The notes: generated by a model not told the origin, from the letters alone. A DNA stretch of 64,000 bases from Psococerastis gibbosa (GCA_963971405.1 OZ020489.1:44284510-44348509); one strand, 5' to 3'. Positions 1-11,885 are shown, numbered from the stretch's first letter. Translations and numbers: made by a program.

Positions 1-289
1 GTCCCAACAGTGAACTCATTTCCACAATCTCCCTGGCTTGTCCCGCATTAGCCACCTCCACCAATATGCGACCGGAACGTTGTTTTTTGACAGACTTAGG
101 CTGCCCTGTCAGTGACCCCATAATTGCCCTTTCAATTAAAAAGGGGGAAACTGTTGTCAAATTTTTTCCCTCATCCGCGTGGGTTAATATGAAAACCGTG
201 CTAAAATATTGGCTTTGTTGCTCAGATAGAGGTTCTGATAGGGCTTCCCCTGATAAGGGGGTTCCTCGTTTCCTCTTTTTAGTACGCAT
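1..289 (-). CDS. LINE ORF1 protein, N-terminal part, runs off the left edge
   Basis: Read on the minus strand, an ATG at 289 opens a frame of 96 codons with no stop before the window edge. It starts MRTKKRKRGTPLSGEALSEP and later has the stretches SPFLIERAI, PKSVKKQRSGRILVEV and AGQAREIVEM. That order (a 'SPFLI..' segment, then 'G.PKSVKKLRSG.LLVEV' followed by an 'A..Q...' helix) is typical of the gag-like ORF1 of arthropod Jockey/lian-type non-LTR retrotransposons, where it is an RNA-binding protein. The family call is from pattern memory. The visible part has no disruption, so this may be a fairly young LINE whose body lies left of the window. The 5' UTR would lie at 290 and above. Confidence 0.6.
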   Translation of the reverse strand, partial: MRTKKRKRGTPLSGEALSEPLSEQQSQYFSTVFILTHADEGKNLTTVSPFLIERAIMGSLTGQPKSVKKQRSGRILVEVANAGQAREIVEMSSLLG

Positions 290-594
290 ATTATTGTATA
301 ATGTATAACACTAAGACTAATAAGAATTAATACTTAGCAGATAATAAGGAAGTTGTACAGGAAAGTTGAGAAAAGAAAAATCACTATTCTACACAAGTTG
401 ATAGCTGAAAAGGCAAGTTCACACGCGAGATCGAACTTCTATGTTAACTCGACCACGGTGTGGCCAACCATTGGATACGGTACCCTACAGGCTGAAGTTT
501 TTTATACGTTATTACACAGTCTTGGAACTTCATCGCCCTGGCATCCTCAGTGACAATTATACTTTTAACAAATAATGTTCAATAAATGTGGTTG

Positions 595-960
595 ATTGGT
601 GTAACGGTCGCATAATGTACGTCAAAATGACGAGGAACACTTCTTCTGTTTTATAGCATCTCATTACGGCTCAAAGATAGAAATTGTATTCTTTCCATCG
701 TTTTCTGTTAATAATAATTGTCCGTTTTTTGTTGTTGCACTAATCAAATTTCTTATGGCATTTCAATCGTAGAGTTGTTATAAAATAGAGATGTTATAAA
801 GTAGAAGAAATGTTAATGCTAATTTTAGTACATAGTATTGTACTATTGTAGTATGTGGTCGTGGCTAACACAAATTGGCCACAGTCTTCAGTCTTCTTTC
901 AACGTGACATCCTCATTGACCGTTGTTTGTGGCTGAACGGTGCTAGTGACTTCAACACAA
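595..960. repeat. Dispersed foldback repeat, family D
   Basis: The arm at about 600-655 (TAATGTACGTC then GAGGAACACTTCTTCT) returns inverted at about 785-880 (AGAAGAAATGTTAATGCT, GTACATAGTATTG). Related arms recur at 14352-14610, 16630-16760, 22880-22990 and 52625-52950. Flanking phrases such as TGACATCCTCA and TGGCCACAGTCTTC are also shared. No coding capacity is seen. It is probably a non-autonomous DNA element. Confidence 0.5.
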
Positions 961-1004
961 TATACATCAAACTGTCAAAGCGAAGAAGAATATACATAAT
1001 TTCT

Positions 1005-1205
1005 ATTACATTGTAGTATTATATGGTACATATAACACTGACATTAAATTAACTTTGGTTGAAGAGGTAACCTCCTCGTTATAACCGAAATTAGAGGATA
1101 TGGAAAAAACTGGGCTTGGCGGGATTCGAACCCACGATCTACGCCTAACCGGGGCGTCGTCTTAACTGTCAGTGTTATATGTACCATATAATACTACAAT
1201 GTAAT
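1005..1205 (-). repeat. tRNA-derived SINE (family A) on the minus strand between 39-nt inverted repeats
   Basis: On the minus strand, 1166 to 1085 reads a tRNA-like head (B box GGTTCGAATCCC), then a body and a tail with CCAAAGTTAATTTAATGTC. The 39 nt at 1005-1043 return as an exact inverted repeat at 1167-1205, directly against the truncated head. The head lacks its first 16 or so nucleotides. Body and tail are also found at 1900-2095 and 7605-7710. Confidence 0.6.
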
Positions 1206-1262
1206 GAATAAAGCATTGCCTTTATGCAATTAAGTCAGCTCACAGACCTACTGGACTTGTCG

Positions 1263-1334
1263 GGGCTTGTGGTCCAGCGGTTAAGACGACGCCCCGGTTA
1301 GGCGTAGATCGTGGGTTCGAATCCCGCCAAGCCC
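1263..1334 (+). tRNA. tRNA-like gene or SINE head with complete cloverleaf
   Basis: 72 nt fold as a full tRNA: acceptor GGGCTTG/CAAGCCC (7 bp), D stem GTC/GAC, anticodon stem ACGCC/GGCGT around the loop CCGGTTA, and T stem GTGGG/CCCGC around TTCGAAT. A box TGGTCCAGCGG and B box GGTTCGAATCC match the pol III consensus, and a T6 run follows at 1337. Against a working tRNA, position 33 is C instead of the near-universal U, and the anticodon would be GGT (Thr), which eukaryotic genomes normally do not use. The same head occurs in family A SINEs, so a SINE or pseudo-tRNA is more likely. Confidence 0.5.
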
Positions 1335-1365
1335 AGTTTTTTCCATATCCTCTAGTTTCGGTTAC
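1263..1365 (+). repeat. SINE family A copy, head-to-head with the copy at 1085-1166
   Basis: 1280-1362 is the reverse complement of 1085-1166 with about one mismatch over 82 nt. The pair forms an inverted duplication separated by about 110 bp. The copy ends shortly after the tRNA-like head and T run, inside the CCTCTAGTTTCGG segment. Confidence 0.6.
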
Positions 1366-1899
1366 ATAATTTCTAGTTTATGACACCATATTTATCGCTC
1401 CATGATTGATATTTCTCGAGAGATTTGACTTTGCGCAAAAAGGGAATATGGTGCTGGCAGACAGTGTTACGGACAGTGTTTCATCGTCTACTACAGTGAA
1501 TGCAATATATTTAACGTTCACCTCATATTTATTTTTTGCTTTCCTATACATATTTTAAGTCCAAAAATTGGAAGTTTGATGGGCCAACCAAAAAGGTCTT
1601 AATAAAAATACGAAACACCAACACAAAATTGTCTCCAATATTCTCTCTCAGACAAGTTTCGGAGAAATAAGCGATTTCCTCAAAATTTGTTCCGTCCCTC
1701 TTCGCAGCTTCTTCCTTCATCATTAAACCCCCATTACTTACAAATTGGATTTGCCCCAACTTTTCCTCGTAATATTTAATAACTTTCTTAATCTTTCCAA
1801 AACTTGCTGAAATCTCTGTTAAATCTCCTTGTGTTGAGTTTTAAAGAACTAAAAAATGGTCTTTGACACGACAACCTATTAAGGACTGATAAAGGTTCC

Positions 1900-2095
1900 T
1901 CCTTTTAGGCCACTGCCCTATTTAGTATGTTTTGGTGTGTAATATGCCTTACAGTCTTGGGTTCGAATCCTACCAAGTCCAAATTATTTGGCAAGATCCT
2001 CTAATATTGTTTATAGGGAGGAGCTTGCCTCTTCAAAGTCTTCAATCTACCTAAGTTAGTTTAATGTCAGTATTACAAGGTATATATAATAATAA
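1900..2095 (+). repeat. SINE family A copy, diverged
   Basis: GGGTTCGAATCCTACCAAG (B box and 3' acceptor) is followed by CCTCTAAT, GGAGGAGCTTGCCTCTTC and TTAGTTTAATGTCAGTATTA, the same order as the other family A copies. The 5' head is degraded. An AT-rich (TAA)n stretch follows. Confidence 0.5.
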
Positions 2096-2405
2096 TAATT
2101 CGTATATTTATTTTAAAAAACATATTTAACATTTCTACAGATATTTTAACCTCAGCCGCAGGTGTGCGGGGTACCTACTAAATCTACTAAATCTAAATCT
2201 AATAATACAAAATTATCATAATAATTACACCGCTATAATTCAGTAATAATAATATGTACTTATACCTATATTGTAAAGTTGGTAGTAGTGCTTCTGGTAT
2301 AATTTAATTTGACTTATATACACTACACTAAAGTTATACCAGCATTAAGGATATATTATAAAACCTTTATAAGACTATACCTGTATAATTATATACATCC
2401 ATATA

Positions 2406-2815
2406 TTGCAACATACGGCTGGGAAATTAATCTGGAATCACACTCTCAATGACGCAAACAAACTGAGAGTATCGGAAAGAAAAATAATAGAGGGGATCTA
2501 TGGACCCTTAGGGTTCTTATATGCGAATACGGAGAGTGGCGTTCTTAAAAGCGCAACGCTTAAGTTGGCTGGGACACGTCGTAAGAATGTCAGACCATCA
2601 TCGCATGCCAAAAAAAGATGTACAAAGCAAGCATGACAGGAAGACGACTGGCCGGACCGTCCTCGAAAACGCTGGAAGAATGAGTTGGAAGCTGACCTTC
2701 GCGAGTTGGGAGTCCGTAGGTGGCGGAGCGCTGTTCATAAACGAGATGTATGGAGGAGTGTTATCGAGCGGGTTAAAGCCCATCAAGGGCTGTGGAGCCA
2801 GATGAAGAAGAAGAT
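2406..2815 (+). mobile_element. LINE relic: C-terminal end of a non-LTR reverse transcriptase
   Basis: Coding pieces are spread over three plus frames. They include NKLRVSERKIIEGIYGP, then RLSWLGHVVRM, then EADLRELGVRRWRSAVHKRD and WRSVIERVKAHQGL, and the element ends in a GAAGAAGAAG tail. This order is the familiar C-terminus of arthropod LINE polymerases (zinc-knuckle/endonuclease-like tail after the RT). The frame changes at least twice, so it is dead. Related relics lie at 25020-25165, 30460-30600 and 35790-35960, all on the minus strand. Confidence 0.75.
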
Positions 2816-3278
2816 ATGCGGTACCAGCATTAAATGCTACAAAATTTTGTTTATTCTGTTGGACATGCGGTCATTCTTACAGCCTAACCTACCCTTACAA
2901 TTCACTTGCCTAGCCATCTTAGAAGTTGCGTGTGCAAAACCAATAAGCAAAAACCCCAAGCAGCCAGCCCACATGCCCATTATACGTTATAAGACATTAT
3001 ATTAACGAGACATCATCATAATCTCATGAATGGCTGTTTAGAACGTAAACAGCTCGTAATAGTAAAACTGTTAACATGTGTCCGACACCCCCAGTAAATT
3101 CCCATTGTCGCATCCGCTGGAACGGAATCTGGTACACATAACATAAGCCATGTGCCCATCCGGCCCATCCAAGGTCACTGAACTCTGTCAATTCCTTCAG
3201 ATTTGTGATTATGCAAACGTGCAAGTTGAAACGTTGATATGAATACGTTACAATACTGGGACTTACCATGGGCCTCGT

Positions 3279-3430
3279 CAGGGACGGATCCAGCCCATTT
3301 GGGGGTGGGGGGGGGGGCAAAATAGGAAAAACAAAACATTTGTAAGAGCGATTAAATCCGAGCGCAATAAATTAAGTTACAATACATTTACTAAATTTTT
3401 GGGGGGAGGTGCAGATTAATGTATAGTAGG
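3279..3430 (+). repeat. hAT-like miniature element end with poly-G tract (GGGACGGATCCAGCCC family)
   Basis: CAGGGACGGATCCAGCCC is followed by a long G run and a conserved AGCGCAATAAATTAAGTTAC-like tail with TTTACTAAAT and a second G run. The same order recurs at 19938-20070 and 63204-63365. The CAG start and CAGGG.CGGATCC end are hAT-like. Target duplications were not resolved here. Confidence 0.45.
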
Positions 3431-3659
3431 GCTTGGTGAACACAGACTCTACATCAGAAGATTTTTATGATCTGGCTTGTATAGGGGGAAAACCGTGCAC
3501 TATAGGCATCCGATATTAAACCACGGGACAATTATTTAGCATTGAACTATAATATTACGGGACCTATACACTAATTGAAAAGTAGGAAACCATGTACGGG
3601 TTCACTCGTACCAGTTCTTTTCTTAATTTGTGGTATGTTTTTGAATAAGTGCATTTAAG

Positions 3660-3775
3660 CCTTGTGCCCCCTGCTGTGAAATGAAATGAAATAAAATAAA
3701 ATGAAAACTACTTTATTGCAAATGACTATAAAGTCTTGTTTTCATGCTAACCTTATAGTAGAAGTAGTGTTCGTC
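3660..3775 (-). mobile_element. LINE 3' end with (ATTTC)n tail
   Basis: On the minus strand, AAGGTTAGCATGAAAACAAG leads to an AATAAAGTAG poly-A signal and a tail of ATTTT/ATTTC repeats. The same sequence ends the LINE fragment at 53500-53830, where the coding tail is still readable. Confidence 0.5.
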
Positions 3776-3844
3776 GGGTTAACAACGACTTAGGCCTCAT
3801 ATTTAGGCCCATAGAGCGACCCCGACTTGACTGCCCTATGCCAG

Positions 3845-4015
3845 CCCACAGAACAGTGGACCTCCTGATTATAGTGGATTCCGAACCACTTGGGAAACAT
3901 AGTGAAGTCACACGATTAGTTCGGAGGTGACCAGGACAAGTCCTACCATGTTTCCCTACCGGCACTGTGCACACGACCAAGTTATCTGCATCTTTGAACC
4001 TGCTCTGGCCCGCTG
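3845..4015. repeat. Dispersed repeat family E, copy 1
   Basis: GTGGACCTCCTGATTATAGT, GGATTCCGA.CCACTTGGG and a later CCATGTTTCCCTACCGGCACTGT segment recur in the same order at 19305-19510. It has no readable protein and its class is unknown. Confidence 0.5.
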
Positions 4016-4235
4016 GATTCAACTTGGTATGGCGGCCGGCATGCTAACCTTATACTGTGTATTATTACTTTGTTCCCCAACGCTTTCTTTCCTTAATAAA
4101 GGCCTAAGATCTTGCGGGCATGAACCCTTTCCGGTTACGCCTTTCTTCACTCTGGTAGCTTAACTAAGTCCTTGCTGTATTTTGCATCGCTATGGTTCGG
4201 ATATGCCTTACCACACAATCGTCAACTCCCGTCAG

Positions 4236-4660
4236 CAGCCCTATTACGGCGATTTGGGATTAACGTAACACTGGGGTTTACTTTTTAATACCGCATTAGT
4301 AAGGTGTCACTTGACGGTGTTAAAATAAACCCCAAGGTGTTAGCAATTGATTCAATAGTTTTAAACAAAAGAGTGCTAAATTGGCGGGAAAGTAAAACTA
4401 ATAAATTATTGGAATACTAGAGGATGGTTGCATTATTTAAATTTGAAGGACTAATAAAAATTAAAATGTACAAGGTAGAAATTTGGAAAATGTTTAAGAA
4501 TTAATGAAGTAATCTAAGGGAGAAAAAAATTGAATACTCACCCAAAATATATTTTATTTATTTATATAATTTATCAATTTGAATTTTCCGCGCATTTAGT
4601 CTAAAACAATTGAATAAACCCCAGTGTTACGTTAATAATTAACGTCATAATAGGGTTGCA
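4236..4660. mobile_element. Foldback/MITE, about 425 bp
   Basis: Terminal inverted repeats of about 45 bp. The left end reads CCCTATTACGGCGA then ATTAACGTAACACTGGGGTT; the right end is the inverse, with AACCCCAGTGTTACGTTAAT then GTCATAATAGGG. The interior is AT-rich and non-coding. The target duplication is not clear, so the superfamily is left open. Confidence 0.55.
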
Positions 4661-6990
4661 GGTCGGTTAGTGTTTTCTTTCTGACAGGTTTAGGCAGTAG
4701 TCTACAACGTGCACGCGGCCATTGAGAACGTTGGACTTAGCCGAAAAACAGGGGGCACATTGCACAGCTTTCTATAATTGCTGGGACTGCAGGTTGCTAC
4801 AAGTCGATATATCCCAACCAAAAACTGTGTTTCCACAATGGCTTGCCGGATATCATAATTGGACTTGATGTAGGTGGTCTGTCCATTAGAATAGATGAAT
4901 GCAGCTCATAAAGCTTCTCATTATACTTCAATGTTCCCCTGTAATTGCTGACAATAGCGTATACCATTCAGCTCAACATTGCCTGAATCAATACAGAACA
5001 CTTCTTAAATCTTAAGAGCAAACATGGAATACCCCCTACGCGTTTTTTGTACCGCACCGATCGCTTTCTGCATAAAAGCGAGGTCCTGAGGCGAATGGGT
5101 ACACACATTCGCATATAAGAAGAGTAAAGGTGAGGTGAATGAGCCTGTCCTTATGGTGCCTCAAGTTAATAAACAGATCCACTCCTCTCGCTGTCAATAA
5201 TAAGCAGGAGCTGGAAAACAAAACAACAAGGACCGATCCCACCATAGCTTGAAAAGTCTCCTTAAGGAATACTGGACTGCAGCACTGTCATCTAGTAATG
5301 CATGGACGGGCCGTACTAATGTCTCTACCGAGACTTTTCAAGTGACCGTGGATGCTACCGAGGGTACGTCCCTAGCAAAGGACAAGGATGAACCACCGTA
5401 GAGTGTATAGACTCGACTGACCTATGCTGTTGCTGGCATGATCGCCAATCACTCGGGCGAACCGAGTTCAAGTTGCAGTAGGGGAAATTTTTTTCGTGTG
5501 AAGCCTTGGAGGCTATAACGGTTTACGGTTGTAATTATAAACTAAGTAGCCTAGGCAAGCCTATTTAGGCACCTAATTCGTAGTTAATTTTTGGTCGCCA
5601 ACATGTCCATAAGATAACAAATATCTAACTCTGAAGCTTGCTGGGAATTAGTCCCATATTACCCTTCCTTACATCTTCTTTTACTATTTTTATAATTAAA
5701 TAGCCTACACTAGCCTTTTTCAATACGGTACAACTGCACTTTCCCAGAATAGGCTAGCAATAATAGACACCACTTTTAGGTAGGTACTTTCCCACTTAAG
5801 TTGCCTACTTATTGAAATTCTAAAATGCATACACAAGTGTCCCAGCTTATAGTCCTATAAATTGCCCATACTGAGCTTACAATAATACCCCGTTGCACGC
5901 ACTTGGCCGCCTCTTGTACTGCTGGAGGCATAATAGGGGGCTCCCCATACAAAAACCCGGTTTTCATTATATACCGTGGCGGGAACCCTAGTCATTTTAT
6001 AATTCCTCCTGAATAATTGAACTTAAATTATACCAACGGGGAGCAGCACGCTTAGAAAACTATGGTTATTATATGGGTTTTTATGGAGTTGGGGGATAAA
6101 TTAGAGTGTTGTGTGGGGGCAGACTACAAGCAGGTCGTGAGAGAGGCGGACAAAGTTTGCAGTGGCGCTGGTGTAGCTGTGTATTGTCCAGTTTTTCGTG
6201 AAGTTTTGGTGGTGTTTTGTGTAAATTTATAAAAGTGAGTGACATCTTGACGTAAGAAGAACCCGATTGAGGGGTTAAAGTAAGGGAGATGGCGAGGAAT
6301 ACAGTGATAGTAAAGTAAGTTATATTAAAAATATAGACTACAATTTGTGGGGTCACTTCGAAACTATAGGTACCGTACTGTATTAAGCCTGGACAGGTTT
6401 CCCATAAATTAAGACGCAATAAATTTATAAGAAAACGTATCTTTTAGCTTTGCCATATTAATCTTCGACTGATATATTTATTTATAAATAGTTAGACACA
6501 AAAAACCATTTTTTTTTCAAAACTTATATAGGCGAACAACAAGTAGCCTAGCCTAAATCTTATTTCTGCTTAGAGCTTTTAGGCTAATTTGTTATTCAAA
6601 TTCGATATGGACAGTAGTAACAGTTTGTACTCTATTTTTGTTTTGTATTTTAGGGTTTCTCTTATGTGAAAATAGGTTTGTTTGTATTGTTTATAGCTGG
6701 AGCATGGTGGCCATTTTGAATACCTGTGGGTACTGAGTACACATGGGCGTAACCGCGCTACCTACTTCTTTGTTTTTCTCACGTTTGTGGCCTTAATCTT
6801 GAACGGGATATGAGCAATTATAATGATTATAATTATTTTCAAGATAGATTTTTTTTTGGGGAGGGGTCAGTGGTCAATGGGGGGGGGGGGCGGAGGGGGG
6901 GGGGAGGTTAAATTGAAATGGAAGTTGCCACATCTAGGCTACATAATTATTTTTGTACCCCACAGGGCTCAGCCTAGGGGCATAGTCTGT
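4661..6990. other. No recognised gene; AT-rich intergenic sequence
   Basis: No convincing coding exon was found. Small items only: an inverted repeat CTTGAAAAGTCTC/GAGACTTTTCAAG near 5248/5330, and a G-rich tract at 6879-6905. The short open frames have no family signature. Confidence 0.5.
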
Positions 6991-7493
6991 AACTACACTG
7001 AAAAAAATATTTCTTACACACGCTGTGTAATCCGGGACTTGTTTGGTTGTAACACAATAAAGTAAAGTTTACTCAACTTTGTTTTAAACTAAGAGTAGCA
7101 ATTGCTTTCCATTAACAAAATGAAATGTGTAAAGTCATTTGTGTAAATATAACGCCAATGATTAGGGTTATGTCTACTGATCGCTGTTGTTGGTTACGCA
7201 CTGAACCTGAGCTGATTTGACATAAACTATTTAAGTAATAACTAAACAATCACTGTGTAGATTTTAACCTATTCTCGCACGTGCAATATTGTTACACAAC
7301 TATAGTGTAATTTCTACCAAACTTGTATGTGTAATTTCTAACCTTATTGTTGTAACAATTACTCTACGGATTTAACACAACTCATTTAGTAGGATTTACA
7401 CCCTATTCGTGCCGTCCAAAAGTTACACGAAATTTCGTGTTGCAATAAGCCCTGTCGGGTTATATTTACTAAAATTTTTTTTGAGTGTAACTA
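6990..7493. mobile_element. MITE, about 500 bp
   Basis: The left end TAACTACACTGAAAAAAATA is matched by the inverted right end AAATTTTTTTTGAGTGTAAC at 7473-7491. The interior contains many short TGTAA/TTACA phrases and no coding potential. Confidence 0.45.
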
Positions 7494-7604
7494 AGAATAT
7501 CTTTGGTTTTTCCCCCTTAATCTTGAGGGGGGGGGGGAGTAACCGACCTTTCCAAACCCCGAAATGACGCCCTTAATTTTATTGTTTTATTACACCTGAC
7601 TGAC

Positions 7605-7710
7605 AGGAATGAATAATACTGACATTAAACTATCTTTGGTTGTAAGAGTAAGAGGCAACCTCCTCAACTCCTCATGTAATAGACCTAACCGAAATTAGAG
7701 GATTTAAAAA
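7605..7710 (-). repeat. SINE family A body, headless copy
   Basis: On the minus strand it reads CCTCTAATTTCGGTTAGG, GAGGTTGCCTCTTAC and ACAACCAAAGATAGTTTAAT, matching the body and tail of the SINE at 1005-1166. The tRNA-like head is absent. Confidence 0.5.
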
Positions 7711-7947
7711 TAGTTAATATAAGTAATAATAGGTTTTGTAACATTTAAAATTATTGCATAGTATGCTTGAATTAATACATTTTAAGCAGGATGTTTAATG
7801 TTATTGGCTCATATGATAATGAACTAGAACTACCTTTCTTCACGTGTGAATCTTAGGAGGTATATCTTTCCCACGCCGCGCAGTTAGGCCTACGATACTA
7901 CGGTACCGGTACACCTATATTATATTGAACTTAGCCTACTGTAGACC

Positions 7948-8911
7948 CAGGGACGGATCCAGCCCAATTGGGGGGAGTATACTTAATAATTTTACTTACG
8001 ACTCATACAACAGACTCACTACATCAATTATATAACTATAAATTTAATGGGGTAGTCGAAAGAATAATTATGATACCTACTGTAATTTTTATTTTATTTA
8101 TGTTCCATACGTACGGTATAAAGTTTTGAACTACAAGGAATTTTTTATCGGTGTAATTGGTTGAAGCTGTACCTGTACATACTGTATGTAAAATATATAA
8201 AAAGTACAATGTTATAAACAGGCATACAGCAACGGACCTCATATTTCGTGTAGGAAATTCTTGCGTCCAGCCAAGCAGATTATTCAAATATTGTGCCTAA
8301 CCATTCAAAACATTGGGGTTTGACGTCATTTCTCGATAAATTCTTATACGAAAGAGGTCCACTGTCGAGTTATCATCCGGCTACATACATGTACATGCCT
8401 TCATTATTATAATCTGTTGAATGTCATTGATGCATTGAATGCTGGACGGTTGCTTGTTGCTGATAAGCGATGGGTCACACAGAAGATATTAATTTTAAGA
8501 ATTTATGTGCATGAGATATTAATTGTGAATCAGACCCTGATGAGTCATACTTTCCTAGATTATTGTGACAATTTGGGACTAATTGAGTCACTGTAGATTA
8601 CAAACCAAATGATCTTTTTACATTACATATCACTCTTTGGTTTTCCAACTCTTTTAACTGCAAAAATTCATTTTTTTTATTACAACAAAAAATTTAGTAT
8701 TCCCTTATTATTTAATATTTCTTACATCTGGGGGGGGGGGGGGTCAGGTGGGTTATGACCCCATAAATAAGTAAATTCATGCATATGATGGTAAAAAATA
8801 ACAATAATAATACTAATTAAATAAAACTCAACTTTTCAACAAAAAAATTACCTATTAAACTTACTTACAACTTGTGAAGCCCCCCTAAATTTTCTGCTGG
8901 ATCCGCCCTTG
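7948..8911. mobile_element. hAT-like element candidate
   Basis: CAGGGACGGATCCAGCCC at 7948 is inverted as GCTGGATCCGCCCTTG, ending at 8911. A 13-nt G tract lies at about 8731. No transposase is readable, and the 8-bp flanks match poorly, so the outer limits are tentative. Confidence 0.4.
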
Positions 8912-10471
8912 TGTTTAAGCTGAGTGTGGTGGAATCCTTAATGTAGTAATTAATACGATGCCACGGTAAGGTCAAGTGCCCACCAGATTCAGGTTTTTCT
9001 TGATACCTTATTTCGTCGGATATAAAGTCATTAACGTCTTCAACGAAAAGTCAATTTAGTGTTAAAATTGATGATACACTGTATGCTATATAGGTACTGA
9101 TGCTGTACGCTAAATGAGTAGGTAGTAAGTCGCAAGTGGTATCTATCTATACCAGGCTGCAGACAGGGGGTTCTCAATTGGTGAGCCATGGCTCTCTTGG
9201 GACATATGCCTCTTCCAGGGCCATTGCGGAAAAAAAAAGTTATTGATATTTTGAAGAAAATAGTTGCTTTATTTCACAATTTAAAGCTTTGTCGACGTCG
9301 ATGGCGTCATGGAAGCCATGAAGGTTCTACTGCAGTACCCTTTCAGTTAAGTGTTAACTCTGCGAGCAAGGGTACCTATAATATAATATGTGAAAAATAA
9401 ATATCGCAATAGAATGTCGAATTTAGACGGCGAGCTTCGTCTGAAATTGTCGACAATAATGCCAAGCTTTGAGTTAGAGATGACTTTGAATGAATTTTTC
9501 GCTAAATAAACTGTTTTGGTAGGTACATATAACTTTGCCTTTTTCTTCATAACATAAATCACCTTCCTATATAAATACATGCAGTCAACCAATTAATGCT
9601 ACGTTAAAAAAACTTTTAGGGAGCCACCGAAACGTTTTCTTGAGAACTATTTGGAGTATTTGGAACAACAATAAATTATTGTAATAAATTCGAATTGTAT
9701 ATACACTCTTTTCCGAGGTTAAGACAGGCAAACGGACGGACGGACGGACCTAGTATTTTATTACCTATGATTATTTGGGGGGGGGGGGGGTATGCCAAAT
9801 TTTGATTTTGATTACTTCATTGATTAAGTAGGCTACTTTTTTTATTGCTCGGACTTCGTGAATTAGTAAATGTAGCCAAATCAATTTATTTACCTCAGCA
9901 GCTCTTGTACTCTCTTGTAAATGACAACATTTTTTTTCTTTTTTTTCTGGGAATCATGCTTTGTATACCGTATTCACTTTAATGTATGTTCATCGGGTCA
10001 GTCAACAAAAAATTGAAAAATAGTGGCAATTTCAAAAGCGCAGCAATTTGGCAAGAGGCCCTGCTGACCGGCCTGTACTTCATTACGAAGTGTTGTCAGC
10101 TATATGGGTCAGCACTCAGCTCAATGCCTCCTTACAGCTATCTAGTATAGTTTCGAAACATTGGGGAATATTAATGTGGGTTCCTAATGCTGAGATCCTG
10201 GATGGATACAGAAGCCGAGTTGCTGCTGACGGTTAAGAAACGGAAACTAATTATGTGATGAGGAACGAAAAGTATTGCCAGACCGTACTTTATTGCCGAA
10301 GGCTTTCATATATTTATAATTATATATTATTTATATTATATATATTAAATTTATAATTATATTGTATATGTGTACGGTAACAATACAGTAGGAGATCACG
10401 CTATCAACTTCTTGCCGCGGGCTGTTGAATTCAACAAACTCGACCGCTCTACACTCAAATGTTGACCCAAA
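8912..10471. other. No recognised gene
   Basis: AT-rich sequence with a GGAC tetranucleotide run near 9733, poly-G at 9777 and scattered short frames without family features. Nothing coding can be supported. Confidence 0.5.
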
Positions 10472-10732
10472 CAAAGCTGTGCCCAGGTTTTTTATGGGGG
10501 GGGGGGCTAGGGTCCAAATTTATTATTACAGTCCATTCTATCCATCAGTGTTCAAATTCAAATAAATTATTCCAATTCTTCAAACAATATAGGTTTACAT
10601 AAAATGATGAATTAATTGTAATTGTACTTAAAGATAAAATTAAGTTTAAATTTGTGCGAAGCCCTTTTATTATTTTTTTTTTTGGGGGGGGGGGTCCGGA
10701 TCCCATGGAGCACCCTCCTGGGCGCGGCCATG
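10472..10732. mobile_element. hAT-type MITE (family H) with 8-bp target duplication
   Basis: The left end CAAAGCTGTGCCCAGG pairs with the inverted right end CCTGGGCGCGGCCATG. The flanking octamers GACCCAAA and TACCCAAG agree at 6 of 8 positions, as expected for an old hAT insertion. Poly-G runs lie just inside both ends. A better-preserved sibling is at 60466-60719. Confidence 0.6.
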
Positions 10733-11607
10733 TACCCAAGCATTTATTAGGTCTGGCAAATTATATTTACAATATATTACAACGGCTAACATAATAGGGC
10801 TGCTTTTACATGCATCTATTAATTTACCTTTATTTTTCCAGGGGGAAGAGCACCCCTTGATAAGTTGCGCCCTTGGGCTAGTGGTAAAGGGTGATTCCCA
10901 CATTCAATTACATACAGGAACTTCGACCTTTGAAATTATTATATTTATTTTTAATTCCAATTAATTGTACAATTCAAATTATTGCATTTACAAGAATTAA
11001 TATTGATAAAAGAAACTGAAATAAAAGAAATAATGTAAATTACCTGACCTTCAAAACATCTGCTCATTGGTGGAAACCAATTTAGAACCAACAACCTTTT
11101 GGGGGAAATTCAGACTCCGGACACTAAACATGTGCTGACTGCATATTTTACCGTAAACGCTCGTGTCGATCCACAAGTGGGGGGGGGGGGGGAGGAAAAG
11201 CCTGACAAATTATGGCGAAGTGCGGTGGTGGGGGAACCGATAGGCTTTTGTTGGAGTGCGTGACTTGCGAAGGAATAACGATTGTTTCAAAATGCTATCG
11301 GTTTAGGGGAGCGGGACATGAAATGACCATCTCGTAGATTGATCGTTTGAAACCATATATCCTAGTTTGTGGACTGAGATTCTTCAGGTACATCGTTGCA
11401 TGTGACCCACTAAGGTTGGCTTAGAATAATAGAACAAAAAGTACGTCAATATATATATTTTAAAGTTTTATCTAAAATATATAATGTATTTTTGAATTTC
11501 TGGGACCTCTCGTGCCCGCCTCCTGAAGCCAACCATTGAAAAAAAAACTCAGGATTAAAAAAAAACATATTTGGCGCGCTCTCCTATACAGGTAGAACTC
11601 TATTTCA

Positions 11608-11885
11608 CAGGCGCGGATCTACGGGGGGGCTATGGGGGCTATAGCCCCCCATTAGGTTCCTCAAAATACGTAAAACCCCACTATTTCAGTCCTATTTTTC
11701 ACAAATTTTCTCCCGGGTGAGACCCCCCGGGCCCTCCTTGTGCTCGATTGTATTATTTACCTGTAATATAGAACCCTTATTGCACTGAAAATGCGTAAAA
11801 CTCCCAATATTTCAGCCCTATTTTTCAAAAACTTGTTTTAATTAATCTTAGCCCCCTCTTTGGTCTCATTCTAGATCCGCGCCTG
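11608..11885. mobile_element. hAT-type MITE
   Basis: Ends are CAGGCGCGGATCTA and its inverse TAGATCCGCGCCTG. The flanking octamers CTATTTCA and ATAGTTCA agree at 6 of 8. The interior has a GGGGGGCTA/TAGCCCCCC hairpin and two diverged copies of AAAACCC..TATTTCAG.CCTATTTTTCA. Non-coding. Confidence 0.65.

Noticed and set aside
1263-1334. Functional tRNA-Thr(GGT) gene
   Set aside because: C instead of U at position 33, an anticodon normally unused in eukaryotes, and the same head shared with nearby SINE copies. Kept only as tRNA-like.
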